Assembly (NCBI GenBank): GCA_035938395.1
Contig: DASZGY010000077.1
Location: 1-21,800, forward strand
Source of the DNA: JALZAA01 sp035938395
GTDB lineage: Bacteria; Actinomycetota; Acidimicrobiia; IMCC26256; JACDBD01
DNA: 21,800 nt
Direction: 5' to 3'
Below, in pieces: positions 9,205 to 16,272 of the stretch (positions within the stretch are counted from its first letter, which is position 1; the number at the start of each line of letters is the position of its first letter). A model generated the notes under the pieces. It ran no database searches, was not told the DNA's origin, and saw only the letters and a program-made list of their open reading frames with translations. A program made the position numbers and the translations under genes.

Positions 9205-9333
9205 GCCGAGGCTGTCGAGCCTCACCCGCTGCGTGCCGGGCTTGAAGCCGAAGAAGCCGGCGAGGAAGAGGAGCACCGCGATCAGGTAGAGGATCGCGGT
9301 CGTTCCGTGACTGAGCGTCGAGACTGCAAGCAC
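9154..9333 (-). CDS. Small two-helix membrane protein (59 aa), antisense overlap
   Basis: A short frame on the minus strand reads from GTG at 9333 to TAA at 9154. It contains two clear hydrophobic segments, TTAILYLIAVLLFLAGFFGF (residues 11-30) and SLGLAVFVFVFFWNEWAL, joined by the basic turn KPGTQRVRLD. The clean alternation of helix, charged loop and helix makes chance unlikely. AGGGG about 8 nt ahead of the GTG is a possible ribosome site. I do not recognise a named family; it looks like a small actinobacterial integral membrane protein. Its last 17 codons overlap the 3' end of the VOC gene tail to tail. Alternative starts upstream lack ATG or GTG in frame. Confidence 0.65.
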   Translation of the reverse strand: MLAVSTLSHGTTAILYLIAVLLFLAGFFGFKPGTQRVRLDSLGLAVFVFVFFWNEWALT

Positions 9334-9523
9334 GAGCCACCCCTTCGGTCTGAGGACCGCGCCACCCGATGTGGCGGGACAAAGGGAGTGTCCGCGAGAA
9401 ATGGTGCAGTCTCAAGGACCGAGCGCGCGGGTCGGCCGTCCATGTGCCTAGACAAATGGTGCGGAAGTGCAGTAATCGGTAAGATTCGCCCCGCGCACGT
9501 CGGCGGTCATGGGGGGAGAGCTG
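9334..9523. other. Divergent intergenic region with a repeated 9-mer
   Basis: This 190-nt stretch separates the small membrane protein gene from the propeller gene and must hold promoters for both. AAATGGTGC occurs twice in direct orientation, at 9399-9407 and 9454-9462. TAAGAT at 9480-9485 could be a -10 box for the propeller gene, but no good -35 is paired with it. GGGGGGAG at 9511-9518 is the ribosome site for ATG 9524. No coding frame of quality is seen. Confidence 0.4.
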
Positions 9524-11047
9524 ATGCGGGTCGGGCGACGGCTCGAGCTGTTCCTGGTCACGGCGGTGCTCGCCGTGTGCACGGCGGTGGGGAACTTCGC
9601 CGAGCCCGCCGCCGGCGACACGCCGCCTTCCGCACTCCCGACCGGGCAATCGGACTGGCCGACGTACGGGCGTTCGGCACAGCACACGTTCTCGGCGCCG
9701 ACCACGCTCGACGAGGTCAGCGCCCGCACGCTCGCGCCGGCCTGGTTCTTCCAGACGGGGGACGCCGTGACCGCCAACCCGGTCGTCGTCGGTTCGACGG
9801 TCTACGTGGGTTCGTGGGACGGGCACTTCTACGCCCTCGACCGCGTCACGGGGAAGCCGCGTTGGAACTTCCAGATCTCGCCGCAGCCCGCGGTCGTGCC
9901 CCGGCCGGGGGAGTTCCCGCGCGACCCGAGCTCCGACGGCGGCCTCATCACGTCGAGCGCGTGGTTCCAGCCGGGGGCGGGCGCGCGGCCGGACCTCGTG
10001 ATCTTCGGTGGCGGCTACACGCTGTACGCGTTGCGGGCGGCCGACGGCACCGAGTATTGGCACCACGACTACACGGGCCTGCCCGAGGCGCCGGCCGATC
10101 CGGCCCACGACCAGGCGCGCATCTTCTCCTCGCCCGTCGTGGTCGGGAACCGTGTGCTGTTCGGAGTCACGTCTGACGGACAGAACGGCCACCGCGGGTA
10201 CTTTGTCGCCGCCAACCTCGCCACCGGCGACCCGCTGTGGCGATTCGAGACGAGCGTCGACGACAGCGGCGCTGTGCTCAATGACGGATGCGGCGGCGTG
10301 TGGTCGTCGCCGACGATCGATACGGCTCGGGGCCTGGCCGTCTTCGACGTCGCCGACTGCGACTTCCAGGCCCGGGGTCCCTATAACGAGCGCGTCATGG
10401 CGCTGCGGATCAGCAACGGCAAGCCGGCGTGGGTGTTCACACCGCCGCGGATCGCGCACGGCGATCCGTCGTGCGACTTCGACTTCGGGGCCACGCCCAA
10501 CCTGGGCACCGCGCCCGACGGCAGCGCGTTCCTCGGCGTGGGTGGTAAGGACGGGACCTACTACCGGATCGATCCCGCCAGCGGGAACCTGGTGTGGATG
10601 AAGAACGTCGTGTTCGGCGGCGTCGCCGGCGGCTTCATCGCGACCCCGGCCTACGATGGCCAGCGCGTGTACGGCGCGACCGCGCTCGGCGATATCGGTC
10701 TCTGCCAACCGGGCAATCCGGCGGATCTGCCGGTGCAGGAGCCGTCCCTGCACTCGTTCGACGCGACGTCGGGTGCGGTCCGCTGGCAACAGGTGCACGC
10801 GCTGTCCTTCGCCCCGACCACCGTCGCCGGCGGCATGGTCTTCAACGGCCATGCGACGGACCCCTTGATCCAGGTACGGGACGCGGCGACGGGATCGCTG
10901 ATCACGACGCTGCCGTTGCCGGCGACGTCCGACTCGGGCATCGCGGTGTCCCGCAACGCGCTGTTCTTCGGCACGGGCAGCCCGGAGCAGGGCACACCCG
11001 TCGGCGTGTACGCGTACACGCCGCTGGGGGTCGCGCCGGCGCCCTGA
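9524..11047 (+). CDS. Exported PQQ-type beta-propeller protein
   Basis: A 507-residue protein with an N-terminal signal peptide: basic MRVGRRLE, hydrophobic LFLVTAVLAVCTAVG and an Ala-rich cleavage zone near 27-31. Tryptophan-docking propeller repeats follow, for example WPTYGRSAQHT at 45-55, STVYVGSWDGHFYALDRVTG, GYFVAANLATGDPLWRFE and SLHSFDATSGAVRW. This is the quinoprotein dehydrogenase-like fold seen in PQQ alcohol dehydrogenases and BamB. There is no CxxCH haem motif and no adjacent Cys-Cys pair, so a classical quinohaemoprotein is not indicated and PQQ binding is uncertain. An ATG at 9509 is possible, but the G-rich ribosome site favours 9524. It ends 30 nt before the nitrile hydratase beta gene on the same strand. 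Confidence 0.87.
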   Translation: MRVGRRLELFLVTAVLAVCTAVGNFAEPAAGDTPPSALPTGQSDWPTYGRSAQHTFSAPTTLDEVSARTLAPAWFFQTGDAVTANPVVVGSTVYVGSWDGHFYALDRVTGKPRWNFQISPQPAVVPRPGEFPRDPSSDGGLITSSAWFQPGAGARPDLVIFGGGYTLYALRAADGTEYWHHDYTGLPEAPADPAHDQARIFSSPVVVGNRVLFGVTSDGQNGHRGYFVAANLATGDPLWRFETSVDDSGAVLNDGCGGVWSSPTIDTARGLAVFDVADCDFQARGPYNERVMALRISNGKPAWVFTPPRIAHGDPSCDFDFGATPNLGTAPDGSAFLGVGGKDGTYYRIDPASGNLVWMKNVVFGGVAGGFIATPAYDGQRVYGATALGDIGLCQPGNPADLPVQEPSLHSFDATSGAVRWQQVHALSFAPTTVAGGMVFNGHATDPLIQVRDAATGSLITTLPLPATSDSGIAVSRNALFFGTGSPEQGTPVGVYAYTPLGVAPAP

Positions 11048-11077
11048 TGCGCGCGGCGTCTGTGGAAGGATGACGGC

Positions 11078-11707
11078 GTGGACGGCGTCCACGACCTCGG
11101 GGGCATGCAGGGATTCGGGCCGGTCGAGGTCGAGCCCGATGAGCCCACGTTCCACGGCGAGTGGGAGGCGCGCACGTTCGCCGTCGCCGGGGGCGCGCTC
11201 GGGGCCGGCGGGTTCAACACGCCGATGTTCCGCCACGCCATCGAGCGGATGGACCCCGGCCACTACCTGACGTCCTCGTACTTCGAGCACTGGCTCACCG
11301 CGGTAGCAACGCTGCTCGTGGAGGCGGAGATGATCTCCAGGGACGAGCTCGACTCGCGCGCCGGCACGTTCGCGTTGTCCCGGCCGGCGACGGTCGCGCC
11401 CGACGACGTCCAGCTCGTGTCGGGGCGCGACGCACCGAGCTTCGCAGTCGGTGACGCCGTGCGTGTCCGCGACGTTCACTTCGCCGGGCACACGCGCTGC
11501 CCCCGCTACGTGCGGGGCCGGCTGGGTGTCATCGTGCGGGTCGAGCCCGTCGTCCCGATACCCGAGCTCGAGGCGCATCGGAACGAGAAGGTGCTCGACC
11601 CGACCTACGGGGTGCGCTTCGACGCCGCCGAGCTCTGGTCCGACGCCGCTGAGACGAACGCACCCGTGCATGTCGACCTGTACGAGCGGTACCTCGAGCC
11701 GGTGTGA
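11078..11707 (+). CDS. nthB: Nitrile hydratase beta subunit (cobalt-type operon)
   Basis: A 209-residue subunit opening with the family hallmark MDGVHDLGGMQGFGPV. It continues with the helical region FRHAIERMDPGHYLTSSYFEHW and the SH3-like C-terminal domain: VGDAVRVR, HTRCPRYVRGRLGVIVR, YGVRFDAAELW and VDLYERYLEP. Arg52, in MFRHAIERM, matches a conserved arginine that contacts the alpha-subunit metal cluster in known enzymes. The other expected arginine is among Arg143, Arg146 and Arg148. Nitrile hydratase converts nitriles to amides in the cytoplasm. The GTG start has GGAAGGA 7 nt upstream. The stop is followed after 1 nt by the alpha-subunit ATG. Length is near that of low-molecular-mass homologues. 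Confidence 0.95.
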   Translation: MDGVHDLGGMQGFGPVEVEPDEPTFHGEWEARTFAVAGGALGAGGFNTPMFRHAIERMDPGHYLTSSYFEHWLTAVATLLVEAEMISRDELDSRAGTFALSRPATVAPDDVQLVSGRDAPSFAVGDAVRVRDVHFAGHTRCPRYVRGRLGVIVRVEPVVPIPELEAHRNEKVLDPTYGVRFDAAELWSDAAETNAPVHVDLYERYLEPV

Positions 11708-11708
11708 C

Positions 11709-12302
11709 ATGACCGACGAGCACGGACACCACCCCGAACCACTCAGCGACGTGGAGCGCCGCGCCCGCGCGCTCGAGGAGCTGCTGACCGAGAAGGGGAT
11801 CGTCAGTTCCGAGTTCATCGACCAGGTGGTCGAGGCGTATGCGCAGGACATCGGCCCGATGAACGGGGCCAAGGTCGTCGCCCGGGCGTGGGTCGATCCC
11901 GAGTACAAGCAGCGGTTGCTCGCAGACGGCACCGCCGCGATCGCCGAGCTCGGTTTCGGCGGCCCCGAGGGTGACCACATCGTCGCGGTCGAGAACACGC
12001 CAGAGGTGCACAACGTCGTGGTCTGCACACTGTGCTCGTGCTACCCGTGGCCCGTGCTCGGCCTCCCTCCCAACTGGTACAAGAGCCCGCCGTACCGGTC
12101 CCGGATGGTGCGCGAGCCCCGCGCCGTGCTCGCGGAGATGGACTGCGCCGTACCCGACGAGGTCGAGATCAGAGTGTGGGACTCGAGCGCCGAAGTGCGC
12201 TACCTCGTGCTGCCCGCTCGCCCGCCGGGTACGGACGGCATGAGCGAAGACGAGCTCGCGGGAGCGGTCACGCGCGACGCGATGATCGGCGTGGCCCGGT
12301 AG
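11709..12302 (+). CDS. nthA: Nitrile hydratase alpha subunit, cobalt-type
   Basis: A 197-residue catalytic subunit. The metal-binding claw is Cys106-Thr-Leu-Cys109-Ser-Cys111 (VCTLCSC); Thr at the second position is characteristic of non-corrin Co(III) enzymes, whereas iron enzymes have Ser. In characterised enzymes the last two cysteines are oxidised to sulfinic and sulfenic acids. Other family landmarks are GAKVVARAWVDPEYKQRLL, PWPVLGLPPNWYKSPPYR, and a C-terminal VRYLVLP with MSEDELAGAVTRDAMIGV. The N-terminus is His-rich (DEHGHHPE), which may be coincidental. The ATG start is 1 nt after the beta stop, and the TAG shares its last base with the next gene's GTG. Gene order beta-alpha-activator agrees with Co-type operons. 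Confidence 0.97.
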   Translation: MTDEHGHHPEPLSDVERRARALEELLTEKGIVSSEFIDQVVEAYAQDIGPMNGAKVVARAWVDPEYKQRLLADGTAAIAELGFGGPEGDHIVAVENTPEVHNVVVCTLCSCYPWPVLGLPPNWYKSPPYRSRMVREPRAVLAEMDCAVPDEVEIRVWDSSAEVRYLVLPARPPGTDGMSEDELAGAVTRDAMIGVAR

Positions 12303-12607
12303 TGAGTGAGTTCGTGCGTCCCGAGGTTCGGCGCATGGCAGGCGAAGCCGCGCTCCCGCGCCAGAATGGCGAGCTCGTCTTCGACGCACCGTGGCAAGGG
12401 CGCGTGCTCGGCATGGCGCTCGCGCTGGTCGAACAGCACGGGCTCGAGTGGGACGACTTTCGGGAACGGCTCATCGCCGCGATCGATGCCGACCCGTCGC
12501 GGCCGTACTACGAGTCGTGGACGGCCGCGCTGACCGACCTCGTGATCGATCTCGGTGTCGCCGGTGCCGGCGAAGTCGACTCGCGCGCCGCGCACGTCGA
12601 GGCCTGA
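12302..12607 (+). CDS. Nitrile hydratase activator/accessory protein
   Basis: A 101-residue protein resembling the N-terminal helical half of the beta subunit: LVFDAPWQGRVLGMALALVE, then LEWDDFRERLIAAI and PYYESWTAALTDLVID. This is the pattern of the small activator proteins (P14K, NhlE/NhhG type) that work with Co-type nitrile hydratases. In characterised systems the activator forms a complex with the alpha subunit and delivers cobalt by subunit swapping, and it enables cysteine oxidation. The GTG start at 12302 overlaps the alpha stop by one base, a strong sign of translational coupling. It is the last gene of the operon and converges on a membrane protein gene 14 nt away. Confidence 0.92.
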   Translation: MSEFVRPEVRRMAGEAALPRQNGELVFDAPWQGRVLGMALALVEQHGLEWDDFRERLIAAIDADPSRPYYESWTAALTDLVIDLGVAGAGEVDSRAAHVEA

Positions 12608-12621
12608 CGCGCCGCGCCTGC

Positions 12622-13134
12622 TCAGCGGAGGATTTCGATGAGGAGGATCCAGGCGTTGGCCAGGGCTCCGATGTACGCCGCGAGCACGGCGACCGGCCAC
12701 CAATAGAGACCGCCGGCCGCCTGGGCGGCGAGGGTGATCCCCGCCACACCGATCAGGCCCGCGGCGCCGAGTCCGAGCGTGCGTCGTATCGCGAGTGACG
12801 CCCGCGGTGGACCTGGTCGACCCGGGTCGACGGGCTGCGTGACGGCGTCCCGCTGGAGATAGAGGACGACCACGAACAGCGCTACGGCGAACAGGATCAG
12901 CTCCGTGCTCAGCACGTCCCGTCGCTGATTCGGAATCAGCACGAGCGTCGCCGTCACGAGGACGCTGCCGAGCAGGATCACCGCCTCGGCGGCGCGGTGG
13001 ACGAGCGGACCCGATCCGATGATGTCGCGCAGGTTGATGGAGATCCCGACGAATACGAGTCCGAGCAGCGCAGCCGACGCGCCCACCTGCGCCAGCGCGA
13101 AGCTCTCCCACTCTCCGATCCGATACGCAGTCAC
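12622..13134 (-). CDS. Five-helix integral membrane protein, unknown function
   Basis: A 170-residue protein with five hydrophobic segments at about 13-33, 49-67, 77-94, 118-139 and 144-166. A Pro/Gly/Arg-rich loop (VDPGRPGPPRA) lies between the third and fourth. The opening ALAQVGASAALLGLVFVGISINLR resembles a widespread actinobacterial family of small membrane proteins with no assigned role. No catalytic or binding residues can be pointed to. The start is GTG at 13134. The gene is convergent with the nitrile hydratase activator and divergent from the dioxygenase gene, so it is transcribed alone. A link to nitrile or cobalt transport is not supported: it does not look like a known Co permease, and no metal-binding His/Asp helix motif is seen. 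Confidence 0.78.
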   Translation of the reverse strand: MTAYRIGEWESFALAQVGASAALLGLVFVGISINLRDIIGSGPLVHRAAEAVILLGSVLVTATLVLIPNQRRDVLSTELILFAVALFVVVLYLQRDAVTQPVDPGRPGPPRASLAIRRTLGLGAAGLIGVAGITLAAQAAGGLYWWPVAVLAAYIGALANAWILLIEILR

Positions 13135-13222
13135 GCCGCCCCTCCTCGGGGTGAGAAGCTATCCGCGGCGAGCGCTCAGGCGGTCCCCAGGCCGCAACCA
13201 GTTCCGTACGGTGGGGTGGGGC

Positions 13223-14005
13223 ATGGCCGACAGACGTGATCTCCTCAGCCGTCGCCAGGCGATGGGACTCTTCGCCGGCCTCGGTGCGGGCGTCATCGCG
13301 GCCGCGTGCGCCGGCGGTTCGTCGTCCAAGAGCTCGTCGTCGAGCACGACCACTCGCACGTCGTCAGGGGGTGCGTCCGGCACGACGGCGGCGGCGGCGG
13401 CGGCGTGTGTGCTCACTCCCGAGGCGACAGACGGGCCGTACTACCTCGACCTCAACAAGGTCCGGAGCGACATCACCGAGGGCAAGGACGGTGCGCCCCT
13501 TGACGTGAAGCTCACGGTCGTCGATGCGACGGGGTGTGCACCGATCAAGGACGCCGCGATCGATGTATGGCATTGCGACGCGGTTGGCGTCTACTCCGGG
13601 TTCAGCCAAGCCGGCGCCGGCGGCGGACCGGGCGGCGGTCCGAGTGGTTCCCAGTCGACGACCGACAATCAGACGTTCCTTCGCGGCACGCAGGTCACCG
13701 ACGCCAACGGGCTCGCTCGGTTCCAGACCATTTATCCCGGCTGGTACCCCGGACGCGCCGTGCACATCCACATGAAGGTTCACGTCGGCGGGTCCGTCGT
13801 GCACACGGGCCAGCTGTTCTTCGACGACAGTCTCACCGATCAGGTGTACCGGAGTGTGCCGTACAGCTCGCGCGGCTCCCGGGACGTGCGCAATACGGCA
13901 GACGACATCTATCGCAGCGCGGGCGCGGCGTCGGCGGTGCTCCCCGTCACTCCGGTCGACGGTGGGTACGCAGGCGCGATCACGGTCGGCGTCAAGCGCG
14001 GGTAG
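13223..14005 (+). CDS. Exported intradiol ring-cleavage dioxygenase-like protein
   Basis: A 260-residue protein with an export signal: twin arginine in LSRRQAMGL (Arg10-Arg11), a hydrophobic core, and a possible lipobox ending at Cys29 (IAAAC). A Ser/Thr/Gly/Ala linker runs to about residue 61. The catalytic domain has DGPYYLD, IDVWHCDAVGVYSG, and YPGWYPGRAVHIHMKVH. Likely Fe(III) ligands are Tyr124, Tyr175, His181 and His183, equivalent to the Tyr2His2 set of catechol 1,2-dioxygenases. Such enzymes cleave catechols between the hydroxyl groups. Exported homologues in Streptomyces act on plant-derived aromatics. A Gly-rich insert (GAGGGPGGGPSG, 131-142) follows Tyr124. The ATG at 13223 is preceded by a G-rich stretch. 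The aromatic substrate is not known. Confidence 0.88.
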   Translation: MADRRDLLSRRQAMGLFAGLGAGVIAAACAGGSSSKSSSSSTTTRTSSGGASGTTAAAAAACVLTPEATDGPYYLDLNKVRSDITEGKDGAPLDVKLTVVDATGCAPIKDAAIDVWHCDAVGVYSGFSQAGAGGGPGGGPSGSQSTTDNQTFLRGTQVTDANGLARFQTIYPGWYPGRAVHIHMKVHVGGSVVHTGQLFFDDSLTDQVYRSVPYSSRGSRDVRNTADDIYRSAGAASAVLPVTPVDGGYAGAITVGVKRG

Positions 14006-14020
14006 CGCAACTGCCGTGCT

Positions 14021-14063
14021 TGTACCGAACGCTGTCCGGTACAGTTTTCGATCACTGTTCGGT
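14021..14063. promoter_or_regulatory. TetR-type operator ahead of the first TetR gene
   Basis: TGTACCGAAC (14021-14030) and GTCCGGTACA (14034-14043) form a 23-bp palindrome with 9 of 10 arm positions matching and a 3-nt centre (GCT). A further half-site GTTCGGT at 14057-14063 is the exact complement of ACCGAAC at 14024-14030. TACAGT at 14040-14045, a possible -10 box, overlaps the right arm, so binding would block transcription. The size and symmetry fit TetR-family operators. Its place 43 nt before the regulator start suggests autorepression, and the dioxygenase gene ends just upstream. Confidence 0.6.
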
Positions 14064-14085
14064 TGCCCGGTGCATTGGTTGAGGC

Positions 14086-14745
14086 ATGGCGAGGATCGCC
14101 AGGGGTCGTGACCGCGTCCTGACCCGCGAGGAGATCGCGACCGAGACGCTGCGCCAGTTCGACGAGCGGCCGGAAGCCCCGAGCATCCGCGCCCTCGCCT
14201 CCGCCTTGGGGGTCGCGCCGTCGGCGATCTATCACCACTACGAATCCCAGGCCGCGATCGTGCAGACCGCCACGGAGCTCGTCTGGGAGGAGGCGACCCG
14301 CGACTTCCTCGCCGTCATCCCCGATCCGTACAACGCGGACCCGGCCGAAGTGCTCGTCAACGCGGGCATCGCGACCCGTCGGGCGTTCGGCCGTCACTAC
14401 CGCATCGCACCGTTCCTCGCCGCCAGCCCTGAGGCGACCGAGTTCATGGCCGAGCTGCTCGGCATGCTGGCGGGCGCGTTCGAGCGCCTCGGCCTTCAAG
14501 GCGAAGACACCAGCGTGTCCTTTCACACCTACGCGTCCTTCACCATCGGCTCGGTGCTCTTCGCGGCAACTCGGCGCGTCGCCAACGAGAAGCTCGGCAT
14601 CACGGGCAAGCGGGGGGAGAAGCCCAACGACCGCCCTTCGCTCGACGACGCGATCGACATCCCCGCGACCGACCCCGCGCGCGACGAAGAGCTGTTTGCG
14701 GCCGGCCTGCGCCGCCTCATCGAGAGCTTCCCGTCGCCGCCTTGA
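14086..14745 (+). CDS. TetR-family transcriptional regulator
   Basis: A 219-residue regulator with a basic N-terminus (MARIARGRDR), then the TetR DNA-binding domain. The helix-turn-helix is SIRALASALGVAPSAIYHHY at residues 33-52, followed by an all-helical ligand domain. TTGAGG at 14079-14084 is a weak ribosome site close to the ATG. A near-perfect 23-bp palindrome upstream is the probable operator. Neighbours are an exported intradiol dioxygenase gene upstream on the same strand and a VOC-Gfo operon converging from the other side. Either may belong to its regulon, or only its own gene. The ligand cannot be predicted from sequence. Confidence 0.9.
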   Translation: MARIARGRDRVLTREEIATETLRQFDERPEAPSIRALASALGVAPSAIYHHYESQAAIVQTATELVWEEATRDFLAVIPDPYNADPAEVLVNAGIATRRAFGRHYRIAPFLAASPEATEFMAELLGMLAGAFERLGLQGEDTSVSFHTYASFTIGSVLFAATRRVANEKLGITGKRGEKPNDRPSLDDAIDIPATDPARDEELFAAGLRRLIESFPSPP

Positions 14746-14813
14746 CCTTCGGCGAGCTCGTCACGCCCTAAAAGTCGAGAGACAAGCGTCGATCGACCTC
14801 CTCGGTCGTTCCA

Positions 14814-14827
14814 CGCGGCGCGCCGCG
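14814..14827. terminator. GC palindrome at the convergent gene ends
   Basis: A perfect 14-bp palindrome, CGCGGCG then CGCCGCG, abuts the TAG of the Gfo/Idh/MocA gene and lies 69 nt past the TetR stop. It could fold as a hairpin helping termination from either side. It lacks a T-run, and its loop would have to come from the arms, so this is weak. Confidence 0.3.
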
Positions 14828-15904
14828 CTAAGTCGTCAGGCGAACGGGTGCGTTGTTCTCGGCTGAGTCGTAGGCCGCAAGGTTGAACGCGAGGACGTCG
14901 CGGGCTTGCTCGCCGTTCCACAGTGCCTCGTCGCCTCCGTGCACGAGGAAGCGGTAGAACTCGCGCGATTGAGTGTCGAATGAGGATCCCCAGTCGTCGT
15001 CGAGGGCGTGGTAGGTCCTCAATTCGCCGTTGCGGTAGACCTCGAGCGCAGGTTGTTGCAGACCGAGGGAGGTGCAGCGGTTGACGCGTGCGAAGCCTTC
15101 GCGTCCGGTGACTTCGAAGCGTTCGTCGTTCGTGTAGTAGTCGGATTTCATGTACATGTCGGGCGCGAAGGTGATGTCGAACACGCCGCGGACGCCGTTG
15201 GTGTGGGTCCACATGATGGTGCTGGGCGCGTCGACGACGATGCGGTCGGGCACAACTTCGGTTCGTCCGATCCAGGCCATCACTTCGCCGACGGGGCCGA
15301 ACAGCCATTGGGCGATCGAGAACTTGTGCCATCCGTCATCGAACACGAGGATCCCTCGACCGTGGAGGGCTTGGGCGAACTGCCACTCATATGACGACCA
15401 CGGAACGTCCCAGCCTCCGAGGCCGGTCGCGACCATCTTCATGTGGAAGCCGGCCGGGTCACCGATCTCACCCGACTCGAGGACTCGCTTCAGTTCCCGC
15501 AACGGCGCGTAGTGCACGAAGTTCTCCATCACTCGCAAGTACCCGCCGGATTCGTCGCGCGCCGCCAACATGTCATCAGCTTCGCCGAGCGTGTTCGCGA
15601 ACGGCTTTTGCATGTTGACATGGTGGCCGGCACGGAGTGCCGCACACACGACTTCGCAATGCAACGGCGTCGGAACCAGCACCTCCACGACGTCCACGTC
15701 CGCACCCAGCAAGGCGTCGAGGTCGGCGAACTGCTTGGCATCCGGCCACTCGGCGCCTCGTTCGCTGAGGCGCCGGGCATCTCGGTCGCAGAGTGCCACC
15801 ACCGTGACGTCGGGATTGGAGCGCAGTCCTCGAACCGTGAGGTCGTAGACGCGTCCGAGGCCGACGATGCCGACGCGGGCCGGCCGGCCGAGCGGGAGGC
15901 TCAT
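14828..15904 (-). CDS. Gfo/Idh/MocA-family oxidoreductase
   Basis: A 358-residue NAD(P)-dependent dehydrogenase of the glucose-fructose oxidoreductase/inositol dehydrogenase family. The N-terminal Rossmann segment is VGIVGLGRVYDLTVRGL followed by VVALCDRDARR. The catalytic-site lysine lies in HVNMQKPFANT, where most relatives have EKP, so the Glu is replaced by Gln. A conserved histidine follows in DDGWHKFSIAQWLFG. The C-terminal beta-sheet domain is complete. Typical substrates are sugars, inositols and their derivatives; here it is unknown. The ATG overlaps the stop of the VOC gene upstream by ATGA, so it is the last of three coupled genes. Codon use is a little less GC-biased than in the left half of the window. 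Confidence 0.88.
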   Translation of the reverse strand: MSLPLGRPARVGIVGLGRVYDLTVRGLRSNPDVTVVALCDRDARRLSERGAEWPDAKQFADLDALLGADVDVVEVLVPTPLHCEVVCAALRAGHHVNMQKPFANTLGEADDMLAARDESGGYLRVMENFVHYAPLRELKRVLESGEIGDPAGFHMKMVATGLGGWDVPWSSYEWQFAQALHGRGILVFDDGWHKFSIAQWLFGPVGEVMAWIGRTEVVPDRIVVDAPSTIMWTHTNGVRGVFDITFAPDMYMKSDYYTNDERFEVTGREGFARVNRCTSLGLQQPALEVYRNGELRTYHALDDDWGSSFDTQSREFYRFLVHGGDEALWNGEQARDVLAFNLAAYDSAENNAPVRLTT

Positions 15905-16272
15905 GCCAGGTCTCGGTCCTGTTGGAGTTCGATGGTGTTGCCCGTCGGGTCGACGATCCAGATCTGTACGACGTCACCTTGCGAGCCGCGCACATATTCG
16001 ATATTGCGTTCGTCGAGTTCGGCCACGGCGGCGTCCAGGTCGTCGACTGCGACACAGAAGTGATTGCCGGCCGGCTTGATTCCCGACGGTCCAGCGGTCG
16101 CGTCGACGAGGTGGAGTTCCGCGTCGCCGAGCGCGAACCAGTGTCCGCTGATACCCGGAACCTCAGGGCGCGGTTTGGACGCCAACCCGAAGAGAGTGGA
16201 ATAGAAGTCCTGAGCGGCGGACAGATGGTGTTCGACGTTGACGCTGACGTGCAGCACGCGCGTGACCTTCAC
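15901..16272 (-). CDS. VOC-family protein, second in the operon
   Basis: A 123-residue single-chain VOC protein. The first module contains LHVSVNVEHHLSAAQDFYSTLFGL and the second NHFCVAVDDLDAAVAELDE. Candidate metal ligands His8, Glu52 or His54 (AELHLVD), His71 and Glu115 (GNTIELQQ) are all present, so a metal-dependent reaction is possible. It overlaps the preceding VOC gene by 4 nt (GTGA) and the following dehydrogenase gene by 4 nt (ATGA), a classic translationally coupled arrangement. Lyase, dioxygenase or epimerase activity cannot be distinguished by eye. Pairing with a Gfo-type dehydrogenase suggests a small catabolic pathway for a polyol, sugar acid or aromatic compound. Confidence 0.85.
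   Translation of the reverse strand: MKVTRVLHVSVNVEHHLSAAQDFYSTLFGLASKPRPEVPGISGHWFALGDAELHLVDATAGPSGIKPAGNHFCVAVDDLDAAVAELDERNIEYVRGSQGDVVQIWIVDPTGNTIELQQDRDLA

Noticed and set aside
9524..11047. Quinohaemoprotein alcohol dehydrogenase
   Set aside because: There is no CxxCH haem motif and no adjacent Cys-Cys pair. The protein is shorter than the usual full-length enzymes, so only the propeller fold is claimed.
9095..12028. A 977-codon open frame on the minus strand
   Set aside because: It runs opposite the propeller and nitrile hydratase genes, whose families are certain. Its translation is Arg/His/Pro-rich without motifs, as expected for a GC-rich shadow.
11078..12302. Thiocyanate hydrolase instead of nitrile hydratase
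   Set aside because: In thiocyanate hydrolase the beta portion is split into two subunits. Here it is one full-length beta subunit with the MDGVHDLGGMQGFG start, and a P14K-like activator follows.
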